From NCBI GenBank assembly GCA_029959365.1, contig JASCOA010000001.1, positions 1 to 64,000 on the forward strand: DNA of 64,000 bases, given 5' to 3'. The stretch comes from Microbacteriaceae bacterium PS02343 (lineage in GTDB: Bacteria; Actinomycetota; Actinomycetes; Actinomycetales; Microbacteriaceae). Below are positions 1-7,402 of the stretch, in pieces; position 1 is the first letter of the stretch; every line of letters begins with the position of its first letter. Under the pieces are notes generated by a model. It had not been told where the DNA came from. It saw only the letters and a list, made by a program, of their open reading frames with translations, and did no database searches. Both the position numbers and the translations under genes were made by a program.

Positions 1-4
1 ACCC

Positions 5-1699
5 CTACGGCGACGGCCTCGCGGCCGGCCGCGTGATCGCCGCGATCTGGGCGTTCTTCGCCTCGGGCGCCCGGATCGAGGACTTCTCGCCGGGCCCGGC
101 GAGCCGCACCGCGGCGCAGGCGAACAGCAGCGGCAGCCCGAGCCAGAACAGCAGCGTCGAGGGCAGCATGGCCTCGCTCAGCACGCGCTGATCCCCGAGG
201 GCCACGGCCCAGAAGTGGATCCAGCCGGCGAGCATCGCGAAGACGGTGGCGAACCCGAGGCTGCGGCTGCGCACCGAGTGCTGACGGGTGAACGCCAGCG
301 AGAGCGCCACGAGGATCCCCGCGAACTGCAGGCCCGGCACGATGAGCGGCACCGCGAAGAGCAGCGGGCTCGAGGTGGCGACCGGGGTCCAGCGCGGATC
401 CTGCACGGGCTCGCCGTCGCCCACCGGCAGCATGGTGCTGCCGCGCCGCTGCTGCACCGGCTGCGAGAGCGCGGCGAGGCCGCGGTCGGCGACGGCCACC
501 ATCCGCTCCGGGTGGGTCGCCTGGAAGCGGATGAGGTCGTCCACCCCGATCCCGGCGAAGGCCGGGTCGGCGAGCACGGCGCCGGCCTGCACGTCGGTGA
601 TCCAGCGCCCGCTCGCCTCGATCGCCCGCTCGGGCAGGCCGAACCACTCGACGTCGGCGGCCGGGTCGGGGCTGCTCGGCAGGATGGTGCCGAAGATCGT
701 GGCGTAGACCGCATCCGCTCGCACGCGCTCGAGCGACGTGCCCGCCTGGGCGACCGCCACGGCGATGAGCGCGAGGGCGGCGAGCAGCGAGGGCACCCTG
801 CTGGCGAGCGTGCGCGCGAGCTCGCGGCCCCGATCGCCGCGCAGCGCGCGGCCGCTCTCGCGGGAGCGGCGCTCCTCGGCGTCGCGCATCCAGGGCAGCA
901 GCACGAGTCCGGCGACGAAGCCGGGCAGGAACGCCAGCAGCGCGGGCGAGGTCGCCAGCGCCGCCGCGCCGAGCAGCACCCCGAGCACGGTCGCGGCGAT
1001 GCCCCGCGGCGGCACGTCGAGCGTCGTCACCCGGTCGGCCCAGCCGCCCCAGAGGATCAGCAGCGCGACGACGCCGGCGAGCACCGCGAGCAGCACGGTG
1101 CCATCGAGGTCGGCCGAGACGAGGAAGTCGGCGAAGACGCCGTCGAGCAGCACGATGCCGAAGAGGGCGGCCACCACGAGCCGGAACGGCACCGCACCGG
1201 GCAGGTAGCGGATGAGCGCCACCGTCAGCAGGCCCAGCACGACCGCGAGCAGCACGCCCAGCAGCCGCACGTCGAGCACCCCTCCGCCCAGCAGCCGGGC
1301 GAGCGCGACGAGCAGGTGGTACGGCGAGAACGGCCAGAGCGGGGATTCCGGGCAGGCGGCGCCGGTCCAGTCGGCGGGCGACCAGATCGGGAAGACGGCG
1401 CCGGCGGCGTCCGCGGTGAACGGGCGCTCGTTCGCGAGTCCGGCCGAGCAGAGCAGGCGGAAGCCGTCGCCCGCATCCGCCATGCCGACCGCTGAGGGCA
1501 CGAAGAGGCGCAGCAGCGCGAGACCGGTCAGCACCGCGCCGCCGAGCACCGCCGCGACCCAGATGCGCGGCCGGCGCTCCGAGCGGCCCGGGCCGAGCAG
1601 CGCGAAGGCCGCGGTGATGCGCTCGACGGCGACGATGCGGCGACGGGTGCTCTGACGCTGCTCGTGCTTCGCCCTGCGGCGGGGCTCAGGCTGCGACAT
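5..1699 (-). CDS. polytopic membrane protein of the exosortase operon, function unknown
   Basis: I do not recognise a named family. After a basic N-terminus of about 45 residues come many hydrophobic segments (roughly ten or more), a long first extracytoplasmic loop containing ADAGDGFR and two Cys, and a large polar loop around residues 320-430. This layout recalls GT-C glycosyltransferases or flippase-like proteins, but I see no decisive catalytic motif. It is the last gene of the minus-strand unit with the GT2 and the exosortase and overlaps the lipoprotein stop by 14 nt. An upstream ATG at 1705 is possible; the ATG at 1699 has GGTGG six nt before it. The ORF is complete (stop TAG at 5-7). 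Confidence 0.75.
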   Translation of the reverse strand: MSQPEPRRRAKHEQRQSTRRRIVAVERITAAFALLGPGRSERRPRIWVAAVLGGAVLTGLALLRLFVPSAVGMADAGDGFRLLCSAGLANERPFTADAAGAVFPIWSPADWTGAACPESPLWPFSPYHLLVALARLLGGGVLDVRLLGVLLAVVLGLLTVALIRYLPGAVPFRLVVAALFGIVLLDGVFADFLVSADLDGTVLLAVLAGVVALLILWGGWADRVTTLDVPPRGIAATVLGVLLGAAALATSPALLAFLPGFVAGLVLLPWMRDAEERRSRESGRALRGDRGRELARTLASRVPSLLAALALIAVAVAQAGTSLERVRADAVYATIFGTILPSSPDPAADVEWFGLPERAIEASGRWITDVQAGAVLADPAFAGIGVDDLIRFQATHPERMVAVADRGLAALSQPVQQRRGSTMLPVGDGEPVQDPRWTPVATSSPLLFAVPLIVPGLQFAGILVALSLAFTRQHSVRSRSLGFATVFAMLAGWIHFWAVALGDQRVLSEAMLPSTLLFWLGLPLLFACAAVRLAGPGEKSSIRAPEAKNAQIAAITRPAARPSP

Positions 1700-2495
1700 C
1701 GGCATCCACCGAGACGCAGCGGAGGGTGAGGTTGCCGTTGGCCTCCTGGCGCAGCACGCCGGCGACGCCGCTCGAGGCGCGCAGGCCGAGCCCGATCCAC
1801 TCCTGCACGGTGGCCGCGCAGTCGCGGATCGCCAGGCCCGTGTCGGGCGCGGCCTCCTGGCGCAGCCAGTGGTTCACGTCGCGGTACTGGTGCGGCTGAT
1901 CGCAGCGCACGTCGACGGTGTCCTCGGGGCCGCTCAGCAGCGGGTCGGCGAGCGGGCCGTCGGGGGCGTAGCAGCGGGTGAGCGCATCCGCTCGTGCGGC
2001 GTCCGCCGCGGCCCCGGCGAGCGAGGCGGTGTGCACGAGCGGATCGAAGGCGCCCGCCTCGTCGGCGACCGTCACGAGGTCGCAGCGCACCCATCGCGCG
2101 CCGTCCTGCCACTCGTCCTCGGTGGGCAGCCACGGCACGGTCCAGACGCCGTAGAGGGCCTGCCGCGCATGCGCGGCGAGGTAGCCGCGCACCATGCCGG
2201 GCGGGCACGCCTCCGCCGCGATCGCCTCGCGCTCGCCGAGCACGGGGTAGGCGTCGCGATCGGCGTCGAGCTCGCCGACGAAGTAGGTCTCGGCGCTGTG
2301 CTCGGCGGTGCAGTCGACGACGGTCGAGCCGTCCTCGAGCACGGCGAACTGCTCGGGTCGGTCGATCAGCCGGCAGTCGCCGATGGCGGGCGCGGCCGTC
2401 GGCTCGACGGGGTCGGGAGCGGGCGTGCAGGCGGCGAGGGTCGCTGCGAGCAGGGTCCCGACCGCCAGCAGCATCCCCACCCGGCGACGGTTCAG
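1686..2495 (-). CDS. septum-formation-like lipoprotein
   Basis: This is a secreted lipoprotein of about 269 residues. A basic start (NRRR), a hydrophobic stretch and the lipobox LAAC with Cys23 mark a lipoprotein signal. The mature part has two repeats of the pattern V-x-C-x2-x-H with acidic neighbours (VDCTAEHSAE and VRCDQPHQ), typical of the septum-formation (PF13845-like) domain of actinobacteria, whose biochemical role is unknown. Start choice: a CTG at 2495 lies 5 nt after GAGGAG and overlaps the exosortase stop as CTGA, which keeps the NRRR signal charge. A GTG at 2480 or ATG at 2474 is the alternative. It sits between exosortase and the polytopic protein, so a cell-envelope role linked to sorting is inferred. 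Confidence 0.7.
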   Translation of the reverse strand: MNRRRVGMLLAVGTLLAATLAACTPAPDPVEPTAAPAIGDCRLIDRPEQFAVLEDGSTVVDCTAEHSAETYFVGELDADRDAYPVLGEREAIAAEACPPGMVRGYLAAHARQALYGVWTVPWLPTEDEWQDGARWVRCDLVTVADEAGAFDPLVHTASLAGAAADAARADALTRCYAPDGPLADPLLSGPEDTVDVRCDQPHQYRDVNHWLRQEAAPDTGLAIRDCAATVQEWIGLGLRASSGVAGVLRQEANGNLTLRCVSVDADVAA

Positions 2496-3106
2496 CGGGA
2501 CTCCTCGGCGGCGGCGGCCCGCTCCCCGCGGATCGAGGCGATCCAGCGGCGCGGGGGCTGGAGGCGCCCGGTCGACGAGACGACCAGCAGCAGCACGATG
2601 GCGAGCGCCGACGCGAGGATGACGAGCACCGAACCGACGTAGTAGTGCATGATGTCGAACCCGACCTCGCCCCAGAGCTGCCAGGCGGCGGCGATGAGGA
2701 TGAAGCGCACCGTGTTCGCGCCGACCGCGACGGCCAGGGCGAGCAGGCCGCCGAGCAGGGTCCAGTCGGCCCGCTTGCGGCCGAGCAGCACGAGCACGCC
2801 GGTGAACACGAGGATCGGGCCGATGAGCACGAGCGAGGTGCAGACCGGCGTGATCAGGAAGCCGTGGATCGCATCCGTGCCGATGCCGGTCCAGACGAGG
2901 TGGCCGATCGAGCTCGTCGAACCGCTCGTGAAGACGTCGAGCACCGTGGCGACCATCTGCGCCTCCAGGGTGATGGCCGCGTCGGAGAACAGCGCGAGCG
3001 CTGCGGCCGCCGCGACCAGCAGCCCGGCGCCGAGCAGACGGCCGGGCCGGTTGATGCCCTTGGACGCGACCCTGCGGCCGCGCACGTTCTCGATCGTCGC
3101 GCTCAT
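2492..3106 (-). CDS. exosortase/archaeosortase family transpeptidase
   Basis: This is a 204-residue integral membrane protein with the exosortase catalytic triad in order: Cys89 (TPVCTSL), Arg134 (GANTVRF) and His154 (DIMHYY), each next to a membrane helix. Exosortases cleave C-terminal sorting signals of exported proteins and are thought to transfer them to an envelope acceptor, often a glycan. It is short for the family but similar in size to archaeosortase-like members. Its ATG overlaps the stop of the upstream glycosyltransferase (ATGA), which implies coupled translation. The likely substrate is the choice-of-anchor G protein encoded 1.7 kb upstream. I see the triad directly; substrate and acceptor are inferred. 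Confidence 0.88.
   Translation of the reverse strand: MSATIENVRGRRVASKGINRPGRLLGAGLLVAAAAALALFSDAAITLEAQMVATVLDVFTSGSTSSIGHLVWTGIGTDAIHGFLITPVCTSLVLIGPILVFTGVLVLLGRKRADWTLLGGLLALAVAVGANTVRFILIAAAWQLWGEVGFDIMHYYVGSVLVILASALAIVLLLVVSSTGRLQPPRRWIASIRGERAAAAEESR
2501..2506 (-). promoter_or_regulatory. ribosome binding site GAGGAG favouring a CTG start
   Basis: On the minus strand GAGGAG is followed by 5 nt and then CTG, whose last two bases begin the TGA stop of the exosortase. Spacing to the next standard start (GTG at 2480) would be about 20 nt, too long for normal initiation, so this site decides the start of the lipoprotein. Confidence 0.5.
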
Positions 3107-4464
3107 GTCTCCCTCGCCACCAGTCCCGTGCTGCCGACCTCGGCGTTGCGCCGGGTCTTCGACCAGTTCTCGTTGCCGCGCACGAGCCGCACGAGGGCCC
3201 GCACCACGCAGATGTAGTTCTGGTACATGTAGAACCAGTAGCCGAGCCCCCACTTGGCGCTGCGCAGCCAGCTGATGCCCGGTGTCGCATCGCGCCGGTA
3301 GATGAGCACCCAGAAGGCGAACGGCAGGATGCCGGTGAGCAGCACGAGCGGCAGCAGCCACCACGCCGAGACGAAGAACTCGACGATGCCGCCCTGGTTG
3401 ATCGCGCCGGCCGCGGTCATCGCGATGAACGCCGCGGGCCACAGGATCAGGCCGGCCAGCTGCACGAACGGGATGAGCAGGAAGTACGTGGCCTCGAGCG
3501 CGCCGGCGTTGGTGAAGTGCTGCGAGCGGAAGATCTGCGGCAGGTAGCGCGCGCACTGCATGCCGCCCTGGCACCAGCGCACGCGCTGGGTGAGCAGCCG
3601 ACGCGTCGAGGGCAGCGCCTCCTGCTCGACGTAGGTGTCGTGCATGTAGGTGTTGCGGTAGCCGGCGAGGGCCACGTGCAGACCCAGCTCGTAGTCCTCG
3701 AGCAGCGAGCCGTGCCAGGGCTGGCCCGACATCTCGGCGACCTGGTCGAGGGCGGAGAGGCGGCTGAACTGGCCGTTGCCGCCGAGGCCCACCGAGATGG
3801 TGCGCAGCCGCAGGCACTGCATGGCGGCGATGGTGGTGCGGAACTCGATGTCCTGCATGCGCACCAGGTAACGGCCCCAGGCCTGCTTGAGCTTGGGCGC
3901 GCCGCCGTGGATCGGCTCGCGCTCCTCGCGGTTGCTCATCCAGACCGCAGCCTGCGCGGCGCCGACCTCGGGGTCGGCGAAGGCGTTGGCCCCTGAGGCC
4001 TGCTGCAGGGCGTTCGGAGCGAGGCGGCCGTCGGCGTCGACCACGGCGACGATGACCTTGCTGCGGTCGGTCGTGCGCGGCAGCCAGAGGCTCAGGGCCC
4101 GGTAGGCCGCGTTGAGCGCGGCGCCCTTGCCCTGTCGGGCCTCGGGACGGCGCCGCTGCACGAGGTGGACGAACGGATCGGAGGCGGCGGCCGCCTGCAC
4201 GATGGCCGCGGTCGTGTCCTCGCTGTCGTCGTCGATGACCCAGAGGTGCAGCGAGGGGAAGTCGGTGCGCAGCCGCTGGATCGTGCCGCCGATGACGACC
4301 TCCTCGTCACGGCAGGGCACGAGCACGTGCCACTCGAAGGCGGAGGGGTCGCCCTCCGGGTCCTTCTTGCGCAGCAGGAAGGGCACGACGATGAGCAGCA
4401 CGTAGGCCAGGAAGACCACGAGCAGCACGAAGGCGAGCGCCTGGGCGGATTCACTGGCGGGCAT
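3103..4464 (-). CDS. GT2 family membrane glycosyltransferase (processive type)
   Basis: This 453-residue protein has an N-terminal membrane helix (about residues 8-30), a GT-A catalytic domain and three or four C-terminal helices (about 322-420). Visible GT2 signatures are DDD at 78-80, the metal-binding VDADG at 142-146, LLEDYE around 255-259 and QRVRW at 293-297. The last is the Q-x2-RW motif of processive synthases such as cellulose and hyaluronan synthases. It precedes the exosortase with a 4-nt overlap. Glycosyltransferases accompany exosortases in several known systems, so it may build the glycan to which sorted protein is attached (inference). The sugar donor cannot be told from sequence. 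Confidence 0.88.
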   Translation of the reverse strand: MPASESAQALAFVLLVVFLAYVLLIVVPFLLRKKDPEGDPSAFEWHVLVPCRDEEVVIGGTIQRLRTDFPSLHLWVIDDDSEDTTAAIVQAAAASDPFVHLVQRRRPEARQGKGAALNAAYRALSLWLPRTTDRSKVIVAVVDADGRLAPNALQQASGANAFADPEVGAAQAAVWMSNREEREPIHGGAPKLKQAWGRYLVRMQDIEFRTTIAAMQCLRLRTISVGLGGNGQFSRLSALDQVAEMSGQPWHGSLLEDYELGLHVALAGYRNTYMHDTYVEQEALPSTRRLLTQRVRWCQGGMQCARYLPQIFRSQHFTNAGALEATYFLLIPFVQLAGLILWPAAFIAMTAAGAINQGGIVEFFVSAWWLLPLVLLTGILPFAFWVLIYRRDATPGISWLRSAKWGLGYWFYMYQNYICVVRALVRLVRGNENWSKTRRNAEVGSTGLVARET

Positions 4465-4508
4465 GGCGGGCGCTCCCAGGGGGAGTGCTCATCCGCCAGA
4501 GTGCGCTG

Positions 4509-4534
4509 CGGAACGGGCTCCCGACCCCGTTCCG
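4509..4534. terminator. hairpin, 9-bp stem
   Basis: Arms CGGAACGGG (4509-4517) and CCCGTTCCG (4526-4534) are perfectly complementary around an 8-nt loop. It stands between the 4546-4575 hairpin and the GT2 gene and could be part of a double terminator or leader structure. Confidence 0.45.
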
Positions 4535-4545
4535 GAACGCCGCGA

Positions 4546-4575
4546 AGACCGCGGTGCCGGTGGGCACCGCGGTCT
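4546..4575 (-). terminator. strong hairpin terminator, 13-bp perfect stem
   Basis: Arms AGACCGCGGTGCC (4546-4558) and GGCACCGCGGTCT (4563-4575) pair perfectly around the loop GGTG. It lies 25 nt past the stop of the LAATG microprotein and before the GT2 gene. It probably ends the anchor-protein transcript and separates it from the glycosyltransferase-exosortase operon. There is no U-tract, as is common in high-GC actinobacteria. Confidence 0.7.
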
Positions 4576-4599
4576 CCGCGTGACGTGCTGACTGCTGGT

Positions 4600-4785
4600 T
4601 CACGCTCGGCGCGGACCCTGTTGGAGCGGTGCCCGTCGGCGGTCCTGGGCCCGGACGGCGTACCTCACGAGGAGGTAGCCGACCACGACGGCCACGATGG
4701 CGAGCACGAAGATCCAGCCGAAGGGGAGGACGACGCCGGTGGCGGCGAGGGCACTCGCGAAGGATGCCGACCGTCCGGTGTACAT
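4600..4785 (-). CDS. 61-residue membrane microprotein with LAATG sortase-like motif
   Basis: The protein is little more than a sorting signal: a 12-residue N-terminus, LAATG at residues 13-17, one hydrophobic helix (about 18-40) and a strongly basic tail (RYAVRAQDRRR). This matches the C-terminal signal of class E sortase substrates (LAxTG, helix, positive tail). There is no preceding signal peptide or ectodomain. The positive-inside rule predicts N-out topology, which would expose LAATG outside. It starts 11 nt after the stop of the choice-of-anchor G gene with AGGAG 5 nt before its ATG, so the two are co-translated. A class E sortase is encoded at 15257-15964. It could instead be a simple membrane anchor peptide with a chance motif. 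Confidence 0.7.
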   Translation of the reverse strand: MYTGRSASFASALAATGVVLPFGWIFVLAIVAVVVGYLLVRYAVRAQDRRRAPLQQGPRRA

Positions 4786-4796
4786 GGGGACTCCTC

Positions 4797-6194
4797 TCAG
4801 GCCGTGGCGGTGGCGAGCGCGGGGCTCGCAGTGCGACGGCGGTTGACCAGGAACCAGGCGCCGCCGCCGAGGGCGATGGCACCGACGATGAGCATGCCCG
4901 CGATGCTGGCGATCGGCACACCGCTGATGCCGGCGTTCGGGCCGACGGTGGCGTTGGCCAGCGCGACGGTGGCGAGCGAGCCGTCGGCACCGAGGCCGAT
5001 CGTCAGGGCGTTCTGCGTGAAGCTGCCGTCCGGGTTGGTGATCTTGTTGTTGACCTTCAGCTGGGCCAGCGACGAGACGACCGGGGCGAGCTCGGCGAGC
5101 ACGGTGTCGAGCAGCGGGTCGATCGAGTTGGTGACGATGCTGTTCAGCGAGGTGGTGAGCGCCTGGATCACGTTGGTGACCGGGGTGAGCCCCCCGAGGA
5201 CGCCGCCGATCAGGCCGCCGAGGTTCAAGCCCAGCACGTTGAGCTGGGTGAGATCGAGACCCGCGACCTGGCCCTGCGTCAGGCCGCCGATGGTGCCGTT
5301 GAGGGTGCTGATCGCGCCGTCGACGATCGACGTGACCTCGGCGACGATCGCCTGCGGCAGGTACTGCAGCAGGTCGGTGCCGGGAGCCAGGTCGTTGAGG
5401 CTGTCCACGCCGGCCGCGGCGAGCAGGTCGTCGAGCGTGATGACGACCGCGCCGTTCGCGTCGATCGGGCTGGCCACGCCGAGCGCTCCGAGCACCGGGG
5501 CGAGCAGGGTGTTCACCTGGCCGAGCAGCTGCTGCAGCTCGGGGCCGGTGACGCTGATGTTGAGGCCGGCGATGTCGTACTGGCCGGTAGCGCCGCCGGT
5601 GGGGTCGCCCGGGTCCTCGCCGTTGCTGCCCTGCACGGCGCTGGCCGCGAGGGCGCTGACGCCGATGCTGAGGTTCAGCGCGTCACCGAGGCCCAGGGCC
5701 GAGGTGCCGACGTTGATGGTGGCGGCCTGACCGGCCGAGGGGCTGCCGATGTTGCCCGCGGTGACGGTGTCGACGCCCACGAGGCTCGGTGCGCTGCTGA
5801 CGGTGCCGGCGAAGGCGGTGGAGCCGCCGTTGCTGGCCGCCTGCGCGTACTGGCCGACCGCGCCGAGGCGGATGATGCCGTTGTCGCCGAGCAGCGGGAT
5901 GTTGCCCGAGGTGAGCGTCAGCGCGCTGAGCACGGTCGCGTCGAGCGGCGTGTTCTCGGTGACCGTCGTCGTGCCGTCGGGGTTCACCGCGACGGCGCCG
6001 GCGAGCTCGAGGATGTCGTCGATCGGCTGGCCGCCGAGCGTCACGTCGACGAGCTGGCCCTGCGCCTGCGAGACGACGGGGCCGGTGGTGGCCGCCGAGG
6101 CGGCGGAGGGTGCGAGCAGCACGGCAGCGGTGCCGAGAGCGACGGCCGCGGCGGAGCCGCCGAACCGCTTGCGCGAGAAGGGTGCGAGAGACAT
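4797..6194 (-). CDS. choice-of-anchor G-like secreted surface protein
   Basis: This is a 465-residue exported protein. Residues 1-35 form a signal peptide (basic start, hydrophobic core, ASA before ATT). The body is low-complexity, rich in Gly, Ala, Leu, Val and Asn, with the LTQGQ/LNVLGLNLGGL style of the actinobacterial 'choice-of-anchor G' family. The C-terminus is a sorting-type tail: a helix at about 428-450 followed by NRRR and a short Ala/Thr end, with no LPxTG or LAxTG motif. This fits an exosortase substrate. It is first in a two-gene unit with the LAATG microprotein; AAAGGA stands about 8 nt before the ATG. The family name is from general resemblance, and the sorting route is inferred. 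Confidence 0.75.
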   Translation of the reverse strand: MSLAPFSRKRFGGSAAAVALGTAAVLLAPSAASAATTGPVVSQAQGQLVDVTLGGQPIDDILELAGAVAVNPDGTTTVTENTPLDATVLSALTLTSGNIPLLGDNGIIRLGAVGQYAQAASNGGSTAFAGTVSSAPSLVGVDTVTAGNIGSPSAGQAATINVGTSALGLGDALNLSIGVSALAASAVQGSNGEDPGDPTGGATGQYDIAGLNISVTGPELQQLLGQVNTLLAPVLGALGVASPIDANGAVVITLDDLLAAAGVDSLNDLAPGTDLLQYLPQAIVAEVTSIVDGAISTLNGTIGGLTQGQVAGLDLTQLNVLGLNLGGLIGGVLGGLTPVTNVIQALTTSLNSIVTNSIDPLLDTVLAELAPVVSSLAQLKVNNKITNPDGSFTQNALTIGLGADGSLATVALANATVGPNAGISGVPIASIAGMLIVGAIALGGGAWFLVNRRRTASPALATATA

Positions 6195-6352
6195 GGCTGG
6201 GATCCTTTGGTTTCGAGGCAGACAGATACGTCCTCGAGAGCGTCTGCTCCCCAGCCAATGCGTCCCGAGTTGAACGTGAGCATTCCACGCGTCTCAAGAT
6301 CAGCGCAAGTGTGTTTCCCTCATCTTGACCCGAAAGGGGGGTAGGGACTGCG

Positions 6353-6931
6353 TCAACCTTGCGCCAGCAGTGCCACCCACGCCCCGACGAGCATCGCCGG
6401 GGCGTACGGGATCCGGCTGCGCAGCGTCGCCCGGCGCGCGAGCAGCAGCACGAGCCCGGCGACCGCACCCGCGATGAAGCCGGCGAGCACGCCCACGAAC
6501 CAGGTCTGCCATCCGCTCGCGCCGAGCACTGTGCCGAGCGCGAGCGCGAGCTTGACGTCGCCCATGCCCATCGCCCGGCGGGTCAGCAGCGCGGGCGCGA
6601 GGTAGACCGCGAACATCGCGACCGCGCCGAGCACCGCGCCGACGATGCGCAGCGGCTGCGCCTCGATCACGGCGGATGCGGATGCGGTCGTCAGCAGCAC
6701 GAGCGCGAGCGGCAGCACGAGCCGGTTGGGCACGATGCGCCAGCGCAGGTCGATCGCGGCGAGCAGCGGTGTGGCGGGGGCGAGCGGCAGAAGTGGGACG
6801 ATCGTCCAAGTCGCGCCGAATCTCGCCGCGACCAGCGCGATCAGACCGGCGGCCGCGAGCGCCATGGTGGCCCAGGCGCCCATGCCCCAGGCCCGGAGCC
6901 AGGGGGTTCGGGGCGGCGCGGGAGAGTCCAT
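6353..6931 (-). CDS. prepilin peptidase of the Tad pilus (A24 family)
   Basis: This 192-residue polytopic aspartic protease carries the two active-site motifs of family A24: AAIDLRWR with its Asp at the end of an early helix, and MGMGDVK with the GxGD Asp. It lacks the N-terminal methyltransferase region of type IV pilin peptidases, as expected for TadV/CpaA. It would cleave the Flp leader just before the conserved Glu-rich processing site of the pilin encoded divergently at 7111. The ATG is 7 nt after a TAAGCT -10 element, so the message is probably leaderless. Confidence 0.88.
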   Translation of the reverse strand: MDSPAPPRTPWLRAWGMGAWATMALAAAGLIALVAARFGATWTIVPLLPLAPATPLLAAIDLRWRIVPNRLVLPLALVLLTTASASAVIEAQPLRIVGAVLGAVAMFAVYLAPALLTRRAMGMGDVKLALALGTVLGASGWQTWFVGVLAGFIAGAVAGLVLLLARRATLRSRIPYAPAMLVGAWVALLAQG

Positions 6932-6938
6932 GCGCGCA

Positions 6939-6944
6939 AGCTTA
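6939..6944 (-). promoter_or_regulatory. -10 element TAAGCT, leaderless prepilin peptidase transcript
   Basis: TAAGCT on the minus strand ends 7 nt before the ATG at 6931, so the predicted start of transcription coincides with the start codon. No Shine-Dalgarno is present. Confidence 0.55.
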
Positions 6945-7007
6945 GAAGTCGAGCCCCTCTCGACTTCTCGGGCCGGCGCCCCATAATGGGGGGCTAGACG
7001 GCAACAC

Positions 7008-7022
7008 TTGAGCGGGGCTCAA
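7008..7022. promoter_or_regulatory. inverted repeat TTGAGC-GGG-GCTCAA upstream of flp
   Basis: Perfect 6-bp arms flank a 3-bp centre, about 90 bp before the flp start and about 75 bp from the divergent peptidase start. The AT-rich AAATTATG follows. This is a candidate operator for pilus expression; the regulator is unknown. Confidence 0.4.
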
Positions 7023-7032
7023 ATTATGCCGT

Positions 7033-7076
7033 CGAGGGTCCCTTGCCCTCGCCGCTCCTCCGTTCGGGTGAGGAGC
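7033..7076 (+). promoter_or_regulatory. structured leader of flp: two hairpins
   Basis: Hairpin 1 has arms CGAGGG (7033-7038) and CCCTCG (7046-7051). Hairpin 2 has arms GCTCCTC (7054-7060) and GAGGAGC (7070-7076). They lie 35-78 nt before the flp ATG and may stabilise the pilin mRNA or control its translation. It does not match any riboswitch class I know. Confidence 0.4.
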
Positions 7077-7110
7077 ACTCACGCATCATTTCGGGAAGTC
7101 GGGACACACC

Positions 7111-7323
7111 ATGCTTGCTCTCTACACGCGCATCTCCACCGAGCTCCGCTCGCGGCTCAGCCGCGACGAGGAGGGGGCTACGGCTGTCGAGTACGGACTC
7201 ATCGTTGGCGTTATTGCGGTCGCTCTGATCGCCGCGCTCGCTGTTCTCGGACCGCAGATCGGCACCCTGTTCGGCAACGTCACCGACAGCATCAGCCCGG
7301 CGGGAGTGGTCACTGCCCCGTAA
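7111..7323 (+). CDS. flp: Flp/Fap-type pilin
   Basis: This is a 70-residue major pilin. A basic leader of about 20 residues ends in the processing region DEEGATAVEYGLIVG, with the hydrophobic assembly helix directly after it, the hallmark of Flp pilins. After cleavage by the prepilin peptidase it polymerises into thin adhesive Tad pili. Codon use is clearly less GC-biased than in neighbours (GTT, ATT, GCT are frequent). It has its own structured leader and is followed by a strong hairpin, which fits a separate abundant transcript. Confidence 0.92.
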   Translation: MLALYTRISTELRSRLSRDEEGATAVEYGLIVGVIAVALIAALAVLGPQIGTLFGNVTDSISPAGVVTAP

Positions 7324-7341
7324 GGCAGCTGACTTCTAGCA

Positions 7342-7371
7342 ACGGACGCCGGACCTTCCCCCGGCGTCCGT
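7342..7371 (+). terminator. hairpin between flp and tadE, 11-bp perfect stem
   Basis: Arms ACGGACGCCGG (7342-7352) and CCGGCGTCCGT (7361-7371) pair around the 8-nt loop ACCTTCCC. It begins 19 nt after the flp stop. It is probably a partial terminator or 3' stabiliser that keeps pilin mRNA in excess over the assembly genes. Confidence 0.7.
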
Positions 7372-7402
7372 CCGCCATCTCTCGCGAGGGGGTGAGTCGC
7401 TG

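Noticed and set aside
4797-6194. LPxTG or LAxTG signal in the anchor G protein
   Set aside because: The tail before the helix reads NAGISGVPIAS; neither motif occurs.
6932-7110. c-di-GMP riboswitch in the flp leader
   Set aside because: Two simple hairpins are visible but none of the conserved GEMM sequence blocks.
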